From Zhihengliuella alba (GTDB lineage Bacteria > Actinomycetota > Actinomycetes > Actinomycetales > Micrococcaceae): DNA of 64,000 nt. A model generated the notes under the pieces. That model worked only from the letters and a program-made list of their open reading frames with translations, was not told where the DNA came from and did not search any database. The position numbers and the translations under genes are program-made. The first letter of the stretch is position 1; each line of letters opens with the position of its first letter. Of the stretch, positions 35,459 through 44,272 are shown piece by piece. The stretch spans positions 62,001-126,000 of the forward strand of contig NZ_BAABCJ010000007.1 of the NCBI RefSeq assembly GCF_039538765.1. Direction: 5' to 3'.

Positions 35459-37771
35459 GTGGAGGAGAGGCTCGCAGGGGCGATCCCGGTCTGGACGCGG
35501 TTCCACACCGTCGCCCCTGACGTGCGCCTGATCGGGTTGCGGGGCCCCGTGGGCTCGGGGAAGTCCGGTTTCGCCGCCCGCTGGATGCGGTGGCAGGCGT
35601 CCGAGCTCGGCCGGCGGCCCTCGCTCGTCGACGCGCGGATCCCGGGCGCCGACCTGTCCACCGGGCCCGGTCCCGGGGAGGCGGCCTGCGTGCTGCTGCC
35701 GCCGGACCCCGCCGCGGACGCCGCGCTGCGGGCCAGGGGCGGCTTCGTGCTGGGGCCCCGCATGCTCATGCTCACCCGCGACGAGACCCTGCACGCCCTC
35801 CGCCCGGACGGTACGGCGCCGGAGGCCTTCGCGGACGTGGTCGACGAGGCCCGCCGGTACGTCGGCGGCTGGCTCCACGGCCTGGCCTTCCTCACGTCGC
35901 CGTCAGCGGTCCCGATGGCCGAGCGGGCCGAGCAGCTGCTCCCCGCCGTCGAATCCGCGTGGCTGCCCTGGCTCCTGGCGCAGGACGATCCCGACCTCCT
36001 CCTCGACGCCTGCTTCCTGCCCCGCCTGTCCCCCGGCCTCCTCTCGGCCCTGACGGGGAACGACGACGGCCCCGGGCTCTTCGACCACGCCGTCCGCGCG
36101 GGGCTCGCCCAGGAGGGGCGGGTGCCGGATCTGATCCAGACCGCCGTGATCGGGCAGACGCGCCGCACCCGCGAGTCGGAGGCGACCCTCCGCTTCGACG
36201 CCGCGACCCGGGCGCTGGCCACGGAGGCGGGACCGGTGGAGGCGTTGCGCTACGCCGTGGAGCACCGGCGGTGGACGGCGGCCTCCGACCTCGCCCGGCG
36301 CGCCTGGCCCCGCCTGCTCAACACGGACCCGCAGTTCCTCATGGAGGCCGTGCGCCTGGTTCCCGAGCGCTTCGCGGAGGCGCACCGGGAGAACATCATC
36401 GGGCGGATCCTGCTGGACCTCCTGGGCCCGCTGCGGCGCGACGTGCCCCTGCAGTTCGTGGACGTGCCGGAGCACCCGCCGGGGCTCGAGGAGCTGCGCC
36501 TGATCCTGCGCCACTCCCCGCGGCGGGACCACGTGCTCGCCCTGAACGGGCTGACCCTGCTGACGATGTACGAGCGGACCATCGGGCTCTACGGCGATGC
36601 GGCGAAGACCGCACGGAGGTCGCTGGCGCTCGCGTCGACGCTGCCGGGTGGGCCCCGGAGCAGCGATCTCTCCGTCGCGGCGCTGCACGCGGGCCTCTCG
36701 CTGCTGCTCGTCGACGACGTCGAGCGGGCCCTCGAGGCCTTCGAGCTGGCATGGCACCACAGCGGCGGACGCGAGAACCCCTACTCGGCGTCGGAGGCAG
36801 CGGCGACGGCGGCCCTGGTCCACGCCGAGCGCGGCGGGCGGGACGCGGCCGTCGGCTGGTTGGAACGGTTCGAGCACGTGGCCGCCGTCGAGTGCTGGAA
36901 CATGCCGCGGGCGCACGACAAGGCGGATGTCGCCCGCGCGCTGCTGGCGCTCGACGAGCTCGATGTCCCCGCCACGGCCGAGCACCTGGAGTGCCTGCGG
37001 CACCAGCCGGAGATCGCGGAGCTCTGGCCGTTCAGCGTGCTGGCGCGGGTCCGGCTGCAGCGACTCCAGGGCCACCCGAGCCTGGCGGACGAGACGCTCT
37101 CGGCGGTGGTGCGGCAGCGGCGCCGGCAGGCCGAGGCGCCCCTGTCACGTCGGTTGCTGACCGTCCTGCGGGCCGAGGCGCTCCTCGCCGGCGAACGGCC
37201 GCACGAGGCCCGCGACTTCGTGCGCTCGACCATGGAGGGGATGCCGGAGGCGATCGTCTGCGACGCGTGGCTGGCGGTGGCCTTCGGCGACCAGCGGCTC
37301 CTGACGGCCGCGCTGCGGCATGCCGACGACCCGGCGCTGGCCCCGCGGCTGCACCGGTTCCTGGCCGGCGTGGCGGTGGCCGTGCGGAACTCGCCCGGGG
37401 AGATCGAGTCCGCGGTCCGGGACCACCTCGAGGCGGGCCTGCCCCTCGTGGGGCTGGTCCCCTACTGGAGGTCGACGGCGGCGCGGGACCTGATCCTCGA
37501 CCGGCGGCTCCTGCCGCCGGAGTGGGTGGCCCGGCTGGACGGCCTGGCCCTGGCGGAGCAGGACCCGGGCGAGCGCAGACCCTCCCTGACGGCGCGCGAG
37601 CGCGAGATCCTGGCGGCGCTGGCCGAGGGGAAGTCCCGGCCGCAGATCGCCCGCGAGCTGTTCGTCTCCACGAACACCATCAAGACGCAGACGTCCGCCC
37701 TCTACGCGAAGCTCGGCGCCTCCACCCGGGAGGACGCCGTGCGCGAGGGCGGACGCTGGGGATACCTGTGA
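35459..37771 (+). CDS. Large LuxR-family transcriptional regulator (MalT/LAL-like)
   Basis: The 770-residue regulator has an N-terminal P-loop (RGPVGSGKSGFAARW), a long helical, TPR-like middle (Leu/Ala-rich pairs of helices, about residues 230-690), and a C-terminal GerE/LuxR helix-turn-helix SLTAREREILAALAEGKSRPQIARELFVSTNTIKTQ, written here only to locate it (37585-37690). The layout is that of signal-transduction ATPases such as MalT, though the Walker B and sensor motifs are weak. The GTG at 35459 is favoured because GGGGGAGGCGA lies before it; a GTG at 35408 is also in frame. The target genes are unknown; the adjacent Tat-exported protein is a candidate. Confidence 0.85.
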   Translation: MEERLAGAIPVWTRFHTVAPDVRLIGLRGPVGSGKSGFAARWMRWQASELGRRPSLVDARIPGADLSTGPGPGEAACVLLPPDPAADAALRARGGFVLGPRMLMLTRDETLHALRPDGTAPEAFADVVDEARRYVGGWLHGLAFLTSPSAVPMAERAEQLLPAVESAWLPWLLAQDDPDLLLDACFLPRLSPGLLSALTGNDDGPGLFDHAVRAGLAQEGRVPDLIQTAVIGQTRRTRESEATLRFDAATRALATEAGPVEALRYAVEHRRWTAASDLARRAWPRLLNTDPQFLMEAVRLVPERFAEAHRENIIGRILLDLLGPLRRDVPLQFVDVPEHPPGLEELRLILRHSPRRDHVLALNGLTLLTMYERTIGLYGDAAKTARRSLALASTLPGGPRSSDLSVAALHAGLSLLLVDDVERALEAFELAWHHSGGRENPYSASEAAATAALVHAERGGRDAAVGWLERFEHVAAVECWNMPRAHDKADVARALLALDELDVPATAEHLECLRHQPEIAELWPFSVLARVRLQRLQGHPSLADETLSAVVRQRRRQAEAPLSRRLLTVLRAEALLAGERPHEARDFVRSTMEGMPEAIVCDAWLAVAFGDQRLLTAALRHADDPALAPRLHRFLAGVAVAVRNSPGEIESAVRDHLEAGLPLVGLVPYWRSTAARDLILDRRLLPPEWVARLDGLALAEQDPGERRPSLTAREREILAALAEGKSRPQIARELFVSTNTIKTQTSALYAKLGASTREDAVREGGRWGYL

Positions 37772-37845
37772 CGCGCGGGCCGGGGGCGGTGATCCCGCCC
37801 GGTGATCCGGCCCGGCGATCAGCCCGGGCCCGTTGACGCGTCGGC

Positions 37846-38460
37846 TCAGACGGTGCGGACTGCGACGTCCGGGGCCAGGCGCGGCAGCCGCTCGTGCGCG
37901 GCGTCCTCGCCCGGGTGGCCGACGTTGACCACCATGAAGGACCGGTGCCCGGTGCCCTCGTTGAAGGCGGCGTCCACGGCGTCGGCGTCGAAGCCGGCCA
38001 TCGGCCCGGCGTGCAGGCCGACGGCGCGGACGGCCATGATGAAGTATCCGGCCTGGAGCCAGGCGTTGTTCTTGCCGACCTCGAGGCGGGTGCCCTCCTC
38101 GGAGAACATCTCCACGGCCTGCGGGGCATGCGGGAAGACGTCGGCGAAGTGCTGGGTCCACGCGGTGTCGAAGGAGAGGATCGCCGTGGCGGGCGCCGTC
38201 TGGGTCTTGGGCCGGTTGCCCTCGGCCATGGCCTCCACGAGCCGGTCGCGGGAGGCGCCCTGCTCCACCCACGTGATGCGCAGCGGCTGGTTGTTCATCA
38301 GCGTCGGGCCGAACTTCAGCAGCTCGTACACGTGCGCCAGCTGCTCGTCGGAGACCGGCTCCTCGGAGAACGTGCGGATGCTGCGGGCCTCGCGGAACAG
38401 CAGGTCGGCGGCCTCGTCGTCGATCGCGAGCGGGCGGGTCTGGAGGGTTTCCACGGTCAT
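37846..38460 (-). CDS. Nitroreductase-family protein (RutE/malonic semialdehyde reductase-like)
   Basis: A FMN-dependent nitroreductase-fold enzyme of 204 residues. Visible are the N-terminal FMN-binding ARSIRTFSEEPVSDEQL, LLKFGPTLMNNQPLRI, and the C-terminal AGFDADAVDAAF and HRSFMVVNVGHPG regions. The phrase order is typical of the subgroup annotated as malonic semialdehyde reductase RutE, which reduces 3-oxopropionate (and probably other small carbonyls) with NADPH. No other pyrimidine-degradation (rut) gene is adjacent, so the physiological substrate is uncertain. MTVETLQTRP was chosen as the start; the upstream extension is not family-like. Confidence 0.82.
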   Translation of the reverse strand: MTVETLQTRPLAIDDEAADLLFREARSIRTFSEEPVSDEQLAHVYELLKFGPTLMNNQPLRITWVEQGASRDRLVEAMAEGNRPKTQTAPATAILSFDTAWTQHFADVFPHAPQAVEMFSEEGTRLEVGKNNAWLQAGYFIMAVRAVGLHAGPMAGFDADAVDAAFNEGTGHRSFMVVNVGHPGEDAAHERLPRLAPDVAVRTV

Positions 38461-38634
38461 GCTGGTGATCCTGTCGGTAGGGGATGTCAGGGAAGCAGTG
38501 TCCCTCCCTTCAACAGGACGGATCCCGGCGCCCATACCGCGCCCGGGTGTGAGATGAGCCATACGCAGCCGTGACGACGGCGGCCCGTCGCCGCCGCGTC
38601 TGCCGGCGGGGACGGCCAGGGGGACGGCCCGGGA

Positions 38635-39066
38635 CTATGCTCCCCGTCGCCCGCGCCCGGGCCGCGTCTCCACCAGGCAGGCCGAGAAGACGTCCCGTTC
38701 CTCCGCCGTCACGGCCCGGGCCGAGCGGCCGTCGTCGGCGAGCGGGACCAGGACGGTGGTGGCGTCGAACACCGTGGTCCCGCCCTGCACCCCGACGTGC
38801 CGGACGTCGACGGACTTGGTCCCGATCCGCTCGACGCCCACCCGGACCACCATCTCGGGGACGTACTCGCCCTGGGCCAGATAGTCGACCGTCAGCGACG
38901 CCACCACGGTGCCGGCACCGCCGCGGAAGCTGTCCAGGCCGGTGTGGGCGCGGACCCAGCGCACCCGCGACTCCTCGAGCAGGGTGACGATCCGCGCGTT
39001 GTTCAGGTGCCCGTTGGCGTCCTGATCGGACCAGCGCAGCGCCACGGGGATGTCGGTGAAACCCAT
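38635..39066 (-). CDS. Hotdog-fold acyl-CoA thioesterase (4HBT type)
   Basis: The 143-residue protein has the 4-hydroxybenzoyl-CoA thioesterase pattern: RWSDQDANGHLNNARIVTLLEESR, with the Asp/Asn-Gly-His active-site segment of YbgC/FadM-type enzymes, then SLTVDYLAQGEYVPEMVVRVGVERIGTKSVDVRH. It hydrolyses an acyl-CoA thioester; the substrate is unknown. It lies downstream of the aldehyde dehydrogenase on the same strand, separated by about 105 bases, and could in principle act on aryl-acetyl-CoA from amine catabolism. That link is inference only. Confidence 0.85.
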   Translation of the reverse strand: MGFTDIPVALRWSDQDANGHLNNARIVTLLEESRVRWVRAHTGLDSFRGGAGTVVASLTVDYLAQGEYVPEMVVRVGVERIGTKSVDVRHVGVQGGTTVFDATTVLVPLADDGRSARAVTAEERDVFSACLVETRPGRGRRGA

Positions 39067-39172
39067 ACCGGGATCATACGGCCGCCACGGGGGGGCCGGC
39101 CGCGCCGGGCGGCGTCGCCCGCCCGGCACCGGCTCCCGCGGCGGCCGTGCTCAGTTGTCCAGGCCCGCGGCC

Positions 39173-40648
39173 TCAGTAGTTGATGACCTGCGGCGCGCCC
39201 AGGTGCTTGAGCCCCTCGACGCCGAACTCGAGGCCGAAGCCCGACTGCTTCATGCCGCCGAACGGCATGCGCGGATCCACGGCCCCGTGCTTGTTGATCC
39301 AGACCGTGCCGGCCTCGATCCGCGCGGCGATCTCGACGGCGGCCTCCCGGTCCGCGGACCACACGGAGGCGCCGAGGCCGACCTCGAGCCCGTTGGCCAT
39401 CTCCACGGCCTCGTCGACGCTCGAGTACTTCACGATCGGCAGGGCCGGCCCGAACTGCTCCTCGGCGACCAGCGGGTTCCCGTCCTCGATGTCGGCCACG
39501 AGGGTGGCGGGATAGAAGTAGCCGGGGGCGGACTCGTCGGGGTCGCCGCCGGTCAGGACCCGCGCGCCGGAGTCCTTCGCGGCCTGCACCAGCCCCGCGA
39601 CGACGTCGTACTGGGCCTGGTTCTGCAGCGGACCCAGGACGTTCTGCTCCTCGAGCCCGACGCCCATCGGCATCACCTCGGCGACCTCGACGAGGGCGGC
39701 GCACACGTCGTCGTACACGTCCTCGTGGACGTAGAGCCGCTTCAGCGCCGCGCACGTCTGGCCCGTGTTGATGAACGCGCCCCAGAAGAGATCTTCGGCG
39801 ATCGCCCGCGCGTCCACGTCCGGCAGGACGATCCCGGCGTCGTTGCCGCCGAGCTCCATGGTCACGCGCTTGACCGTGTCCGCGGAGTCCTTGATGATCT
39901 TCTTCCCCGCGGCCGTGGAGCCCGTGAACATGATCTTGGCGATGTCCGGGTGCTCCACCAGGAGCGCGCCGACGTCGCGGCGGCCGGCCACCACGTGCAG
40001 CAGGTCCGCCGGGAGCGCCGTGTTCATCACGTGCACCAGGGCGAGGACGGACAGCGGCGTGTTCCCGGAGGGCTTAACCACCACCGTGTTGCCCATGCGC
40101 AGCGACGGCGCGATCTGCCAGACGGAGATCATCATGGGCCAGTTCCAGGGGCCGATGGCGCCGACCACGCCGAGCGGCCGGTAGTGCAGCTCGGCGCGGC
40201 CGCCGTCGTCGTCGAACAGGACCTCGGGCTCCAGCTCGAACCCCGCCGTCGCGCGCAGCCAGGCCACGCAGGCGCCGACTTCGAAGCGGGCGTTCGGCCC
40301 GTTCAGGGGCTTGCCCTGCTCGCGCGAGAGGAGCTCGGCGAGCGCCTCCGCGTTGGCCTCCACGGCGTCCGCCGCGGCGTTGAGGGCCGCGCTGCGCTCG
40401 GCGTGGCTCCTGGCGCCCCAGGCCGGCTGCGCGGCGCGGGCCGCGGCGATCGCGGACTCGAGGTCCTCGGGCGTCGCCTCGGGGGCCCGGCCGACGACGG
40501 CGCCGGTCGCCGGGTCGAGGATCTCCCGGCCGCCGGTGCCCGGCTGGATGGCCTCGAGCAGGTCGGCGGCGGTGGCGAAGCGGGCGGCCGATCCGGCCGG
40601 CCGGGTCTCGGTGGAAGGTGCCTCGGTGGAAGGGCTCTCGGTGGTCAT
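39173..40648 (-). CDS. NAD(P)-dependent aldehyde dehydrogenase of the amine catabolic island
   Basis: An aldehyde dehydrogenase superfamily enzyme of 491 residues. It has the Rossmann/cofactor segment GPWNWPMM...VVKPSGNTPLS, the nucleotide-binding FTGSTAAGKK, the general-base Glu in VTMELGGNDAGIV, the catalytic Cys in FINTGQTCAALKRL, and the C-terminal KHGAVDPRMPFGGMKQSGFG. Context beside a copper amine oxidase, amine permease and FeaR-like regulator makes phenylacetaldehyde or 4-hydroxyphenylacetaldehyde the likely substrate (the FeaB role in E. coli), producing the aryl acetate. It is separated from the permease by a strong hairpin, so it may have its own promoter. Confidence 0.9.
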   Translation of the reverse strand: MTTESPSTEAPSTETRPAGSAARFATAADLLEAIQPGTGGREILDPATGAVVGRAPEATPEDLESAIAAARAAQPAWGARSHAERSAALNAAADAVEANAEALAELLSREQGKPLNGPNARFEVGACVAWLRATAGFELEPEVLFDDDGGRAELHYRPLGVVGAIGPWNWPMMISVWQIAPSLRMGNTVVVKPSGNTPLSVLALVHVMNTALPADLLHVVAGRRDVGALLVEHPDIAKIMFTGSTAAGKKIIKDSADTVKRVTMELGGNDAGIVLPDVDARAIAEDLFWGAFINTGQTCAALKRLYVHEDVYDDVCAALVEVAEVMPMGVGLEEQNVLGPLQNQAQYDVVAGLVQAAKDSGARVLTGGDPDESAPGYFYPATLVADIEDGNPLVAEEQFGPALPIVKYSSVDEAVEMANGLEVGLGASVWSADREAAVEIAARIEAGTVWINKHGAVDPRMPFGGMKQSGFGLEFGVEGLKHLGAPQVINY

Positions 40649-40783
40649 CGTTGCTCCTGCGGGTAGGCGGGTGGTTCAGTGCGATCAGGGGAAGCAGTGG
40701 TCCGGCTCTCATCGTCTCCGACGAGGCGCGGCGGCGGCTTGCCCGGGCGCGCACCGGTCTTGGACCAGCGCGCGCCGTGGGCG

Positions 40784-40823
40784 GCGGGGTCTCCCGGCGG
40801 CAGGTGTCGTCGGGAGACCCCGC
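40784..40823 (-). terminator. Terminator directly after the APC permease
   Basis: Perfect 13-base arms (40784-40796 and 40811-40823) flank a 14-base loop and begin at the base next to the permease stop codon. Confidence 0.7.
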
Positions 40824-42356
40824 TCATCGCGCGGCCCCCGCCCCGATGCGGGAGTACACGTCCGGACGGCGGCGGCGCAGGGCGATGGCCCAGAGGGAGC
40901 CGAGGACGCCGGCCGCCAGCACGAGCGCCGGCAGGAGCCAGCTCAGGACGCCTCCCTCGGCGCCGATCAGCACCCCGAAGTTGGCAAGGATCATGACCAG
41001 CAGCACCACCATGGCGGCCCCGGCCAGCAGCGGTGCGAGGAGGGCGGTCCAGGCGCCCTCGGTGTGGGCGTGCCGGCGGAAGAACCCGACCACCGCGAAC
41101 GAGGTCAGCATCATGAGCGCGACGAGGCCCAGGGCGCCCATGTTGGTCAGCCAGGTGAAGAGGGTGAGGACCGGGAACAGCGCGCCGAGCTCGTGCCCGG
41201 CGCCCGCCACGGCGAAGACGACGATGACGGCGAGGGCGACGGCCGACTGGACCAGCGACCCGGCCACCGGCGCGTGGACCCGGTTGGTGCGGGCGAGCAC
41301 CGGCGGCAGGACGCCCTCACGGCCCATCGAGAAGAGGTACCGGGCGATCACGTTGTGGAAGGCGATGAGGGCAGCGAGCACGCTGGTCATGAACAGCAGG
41401 TTCCCGAGGACGATGAACCATCCGGCGACCCGGCCCTCGAGGAAGACGAACATCAGGTCCGGGCCCAGCTCGGCGGAGCGGGCGACCACGGCCGAGTCGC
41501 CCTCGCCGACGGCCATCGCCCAGGCCGAGAACGCGTAGAAGAGGGCGATCACGACGATGGCCACCAGGGTGGCCCGCCGGGCCGTGGTCCGCGGGTCCTT
41601 CACCTCCTCGTTGTAGATGGCGCCGGACTCGCAGCCCATGAAGGCGGCGATGCTGAAGACCAGCGCGGCGCCGACCCCCGCCGAGAAGAGGGCGCTCGGC
41701 TCGAGGGACGCGGCACTCAGGCCCTCGGGAGCGGCACCCAGCGCGACGACGTCGTACACCAGCACGATCAGGAACTCGAGGGCGACGACGACGCCGAGGA
41801 CCTTGGCCGAGAGATCGACCTGGTTGATCCCGAGGAATCCCACCACGGCCCAGCCGGCGAGCGCCGCCGCCCACCACGGGACCGTCAGTCCGAGCGCCGC
41901 GAGGAACGAGGACAGGACGAAGCCGAACATCCCGTAGATGCCGATCTGCATGGCGTTGTACGCGACGAGGGCGACCCAGGCGGAGCCGACGCCCGCCCAG
42001 CGGGCCAGCCCGAGCGAGATGTACGAGTAGAAGGCGCCCGCATTGGAGACCCAGCGGCTCATGGCCGTGTAGCCGACGGCGAAGACCATGAGGACCGCGC
42101 CGAGGACGAGGAAGGACAGCGGGATGCCGAGCAGCCCGGTCACGGCGTAGTTGCTGGTGACGCCGCCGGCGACGACGGTCAGGGGCGCCGAGGCCGCGAT
42201 GATCATGAGGGCCAGCGCGGGGACGCCGAGCCGCCGTCGGCCCAGGCCCGCGGCCCCGGCGGGGATGCCGGCGGGGACGCCGTCGGCCGTGGGCGGCGAC
42301 GGGCGGGGGCGGGACCTGCGGCTAGGGGCCGCTCCGGTGCGGATCGCTTCGGGCAT
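40824..42356 (-). CDS. APC-superfamily permease, probably amine or amino acid importer
   Basis: The 510-residue protein has about 12-14 transmembrane segments after a disordered, Arg/Pro-rich cytoplasmic N-terminus. The first helix ALMIIAASAPLTVVAGGVTSNYAVTG carries the unwound Gly-rich region of the APC fold. Then come SNAGAFYSYISLGLARWAG and FMGCESGAIYNEEVKDPRTTARRATL, typical of amino acid/amine permeases. GGAGGT precedes the ATG. Placement between the aldehyde dehydrogenase and the FeaR-like regulator, and a promoter element shared with the amine oxidase gene, point to uptake of the oxidase substrate (tyramine, phenylethylamine or a similar primary amine). Confidence 0.88.
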   Translation of the reverse strand: MPEAIRTGAAPSRRSRPRPSPPTADGVPAGIPAGAAGLGRRRLGVPALALMIIAASAPLTVVAGGVTSNYAVTGLLGIPLSFLVLGAVLMVFAVGYTAMSRWVSNAGAFYSYISLGLARWAGVGSAWVALVAYNAMQIGIYGMFGFVLSSFLAALGLTVPWWAAALAGWAVVGFLGINQVDLSAKVLGVVVALEFLIVLVYDVVALGAAPEGLSAASLEPSALFSAGVGAALVFSIAAFMGCESGAIYNEEVKDPRTTARRATLVAIVVIALFYAFSAWAMAVGEGDSAVVARSAELGPDLMFVFLEGRVAGWFIVLGNLLFMTSVLAALIAFHNVIARYLFSMGREGVLPPVLARTNRVHAPVAGSLVQSAVALAVIVVFAVAGAGHELGALFPVLTLFTWLTNMGALGLVALMMLTSFAVVGFFRRHAHTEGAWTALLAPLLAGAAMVVLLVMILANFGVLIGAEGGVLSWLLPALVLAAGVLGSLWAIALRRRRPDVYSRIGAGAAR

Positions 42357-42405
42357 GGGGACCTCCTGGGTGGTGCCGTCGACGCGACGGCGCATCGATA
42401 CCCAG

Positions 42406-42421
42406 TGTGGCCTGACTCACT
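42406..42421 (-). promoter_or_regulatory. CRP-like site in the permease promoter
   Basis: Read on the minus strand, AGTGA-N6-CCACA matches 8 of 10 positions of TGTGA-N6-TCACA. It abuts the shared amine-promoter element, as does the equivalent site before the oxidase. Confidence 0.35.
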
Positions 42422-42442
42422 TTATTTTCTCTAGCCGTAGAG
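42421..42442 (-). promoter_or_regulatory. Shared amine-promoter element, copy 1 (permease)
   Basis: On the minus strand this 22-base sequence (CTCTACG, three bases, AGAGAAAATAAA) agrees with the copy before the amine oxidase gene at 20 of 22 positions. It ends 64 bases before the permease start. Its left part CTCTA-N4-TAGAG is a palindrome. Confidence 0.65.
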
Positions 42443-42444
42443 CG

Positions 42445-43392
42445 TCATGTGCTTGCCGTTGCGTGCACGCCCTTGCGATAGGCGGCCGGCGACGCGCCGT
42501 AGGCGGTCCGGAAGGCCCGGCTGAAGTGCGCGGCGTCGATGAGACCCCACCGCGCCCCGATGGCGCCGACGGGCACATCCGCCTGGAGCGGGTCGGCGAG
42601 GTCGCGCCGGCAGTTCTCCAGCCGGCGGGTGCGGATCCACTCCGCGACGGTGTGCCCGGAGTCGGCGAACAGCTTGTGCAGGCTCCTGGTGGACATGTAG
42701 TGCTCCGCCGCGACCAACCCGGGCGAGAGCTCGGGATTGCCGAGCTGGCCCTCGATGAAGTGCTGCACGCGCCGCAGCTGCCGGCCGCGCGAGAGCGCCT
42801 CGGACATGTCGCGACTGCCGATCTCGTCCGCGAGGAGCGTGCCGAGCAGATCCACGGTGTTCGTGGCCAGCCGGTGGCCGATCGGCCCGTCGAGCGTGGG
42901 CAGGAGGCCGCCGATCTCCCGCAGGAAAGGCCCGATCGCCCCACCGAGGCGCTGGTCCTGCCCCATGGAGACCGCCGTCAGTTCGGCGACGTCCGGCGCC
43001 GAGAGTCCGAGCATGTGCTGCGGGAACATGAGCACGAAGGCGGAGAACTCCTCCTCGTACGTGATGGTGTACGGCCGCTGCGTGTCGTAGATGGCCAGGT
43101 CCCCGGGGCGCAGCACGGTCTCCCGGCCGTCCTGCGCCAGCAGCCCGGTCCCGGCCAGCTGGATGCTGAGCTTGTAGAAGCCCCTCCGGCCCTCGGCGAT
43201 GCGCGCGGGGGTCCGCTCGACGCGCTGGGGCGCCGCGTCGATCCGCATCATCCCGACGTCCGCCACCGTGCCGCCGCCGACGCTTCCGCGGAAGCTGCCG
43301 CCGGCGACGGGGCGCGCCTCCAGGGGGACGAAGGAATTCGAGACGAGCCGCTGCCAGGAGTGGAAATCGGTGGCGGTGTGCAACTGGTACAT
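42445..43392 (-). CDS. FeaR-like AraC-family transcriptional activator
   Basis: The 315-residue regulator has an N-terminal AraC-binding-like sensor domain (residues about 10-190: RPGDLAIYDTQRPYTITYEEEFSAFVLMFP) as in FeaR, and a C-terminal AraC HTH pair containing GNPELSPGLVAAEHYMSTRSLHKLF and AIGARWGLIDAAHFSRAFRTAYGASPAAYRK. In E. coli FeaR activates the amine oxidase (tynA) and phenylacetaldehyde dehydrogenase (feaB) genes in response to the aldehyde product. Here it lies beside homologous functions, so the same role is the best inference. It is transcribed toward the permease, which follows after 88 bases. Confidence 0.88.
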   Translation of the reverse strand: MYQLHTATDFHSWQRLVSNSFVPLEARPVAGGSFRGSVGGGTVADVGMMRIDAAPQRVERTPARIAEGRRGFYKLSIQLAGTGLLAQDGRETVLRPGDLAIYDTQRPYTITYEEEFSAFVLMFPQHMLGLSAPDVAELTAVSMGQDQRLGGAIGPFLREIGGLLPTLDGPIGHRLATNTVDLLGTLLADEIGSRDMSEALSRGRQLRRVQHFIEGQLGNPELSPGLVAAEHYMSTRSLHKLFADSGHTVAEWIRTRRLENCRRDLADPLQADVPVGAIGARWGLIDAAHFSRAFRTAYGASPAAYRKGVHATAST

Positions 43393-43439
43393 GAGGGCGC
43401 CCTGTGGTATGGATCACGAGTGGATGTAGCCCCAATGTA

Positions 43440-43460
43440 GACAACCTCGGCGGGGTTGTC
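43440..43460. promoter_or_regulatory. Inverted repeat before the araC-type gene
   Basis: GACAACC (43440-43446) and GGTTGTC (43454-43460) form a perfect 7-bp inverted repeat 48 bases upstream of the regulator start and just after the tetR stop. It may be an operator or a weak terminator. Confidence 0.4.
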
Positions 43461-43486
43461 ACACTCGGCGCTCGTCCGGGGGTGGG

Positions 43487-44095
43487 CTAGGGGCCCGGGC
43501 GGGCGCGCGGCCGGAGATGGCCGAGCTGCACCTGGAGCTGCCGCTCGAGGTCCTCCACCGAGTTGAACGAGGTGTCGAGCACGGCCGCGCCCTGCGCGCC
43601 GAGCAGGAAGTTCAGGAGGGACTCGACGGCGGAGGCGACGTCGAGCTCCGGGCGCACCTCGCCGGCCTCCATGCCCTCGCGCATCCAGGAGCGCATCCGG
43701 CCGCGCCAGGTCAGCATGGCGCCGTCGTTGATCTCCGCGAGTCCGGGCTCGTGGAGCGCCAGCTGCCAGAACGGCAGGACCACGCGGGCCTCGTCGAGCC
43801 GCTCGGCGTCCAGCGGCAGGACCTCGCGGGCGAACCGCTCCAGCGCCACGAGGCCGTGGGCCCCGGCGACGGAACGGTCGATCCTGCGGTTCGTCTGCTC
43901 GAAGACGTACGTGTAGGTGGCGCGGGCGAGCTCCGTCTTGGTGGGGAAGTACGGCTTCAGCGCGCCGTTGGCGAAGCCCGCCTCCGCGGCGACGTCCCGG
44001 AGGGTGAGCCCGTCGAGGCCGCGCCGGGCGACCACCCGGCAGGCCGCGCGGGCGATCTCATCGCGGCGGGCCGCGTGGTCGACGATCTTCGGCAT
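43487..44095 (-). CDS. TetR/AcrR-family repressor (first of a paralogous pair)
   Basis: The 202-residue TetR protein has the N-terminal HTH GLDGLTLRDVAAEAGFANGALKPYFPTKTELARATYTY and a helical ligand domain. Middle and C-terminal parts are clearly paralogous to the TetR at 46814-47395: FWQLALHEPGLAE against AWQMSLHDEEIAA, LNFLLGAQGAAVLDTSFNS against LNFISGAQAGALADASFNS. TAGGAT at 44102-44107 lies 6 bases before the ATG, so the mRNA is probably leaderless. The gene diverges from the amine oxidase, whose promoter it is well placed to repress. Confidence 0.88.
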   Translation of the reverse strand: MPKIVDHAARRDEIARAACRVVARRGLDGLTLRDVAAEAGFANGALKPYFPTKTELARATYTYVFEQTNRRIDRSVAGAHGLVALERFAREVLPLDAERLDEARVVLPFWQLALHEPGLAEINDGAMLTWRGRMRSWMREGMEAGEVRPELDVASAVESLLNFLLGAQGAAVLDTSFNSVEDLERQLQVQLGHLRPRARPGP

Positions 44096-44183
44096 GACCA
44101 CATCCTAAGTCCGACGCCCCGTAGGCACACGGGACGCCCGCCGGGCAGCGCCCCCCTTGCCACCCGCCGGGCCGCCACGTATT

Positions 44184-44205
44184 CTCTACGCCAAGAGAAA
44201 ATAAA
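44184..44205 (+). promoter_or_regulatory. Shared amine-promoter element, copy 2 (amine oxidase)
   Basis: CTCTACG, three bases, then AGAGAAAATAAA: 20 of 22 positions agree with the permease copy, in the same orientation to its gene and 67 bases before the ATG. The flanks make a 6-bp inverted repeat TTCTCT/AGAGAA. It is a candidate site for the FeaR-like activator or one of the TetR proteins. Confidence 0.65.
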
Positions 44206-44221
44206 CGTGGCTCGCGTCACA
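44206..44221 (+). promoter_or_regulatory. CRP-like site in the amine oxidase promoter
   Basis: CGTGG-N6-TCACA matches 8 of 10 positions of the CRP/GlxR consensus and abuts the shared element, just as in the permease promoter. Confidence 0.35.
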
Positions 44222-44272
44222 GGGCGCCGTCGGCCCCGCCACACCGCGCACCACCGCCCCCGGAGGAGAACC

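Noticed and set aside
40311..42434. A 707-codon plus-strand frame antisense to the APC permease and aldehyde dehydrogenase
   Set aside because: The product is rich in Glu, Asp, Gly, His and Gln without any domain, while the minus strand carries clear families.
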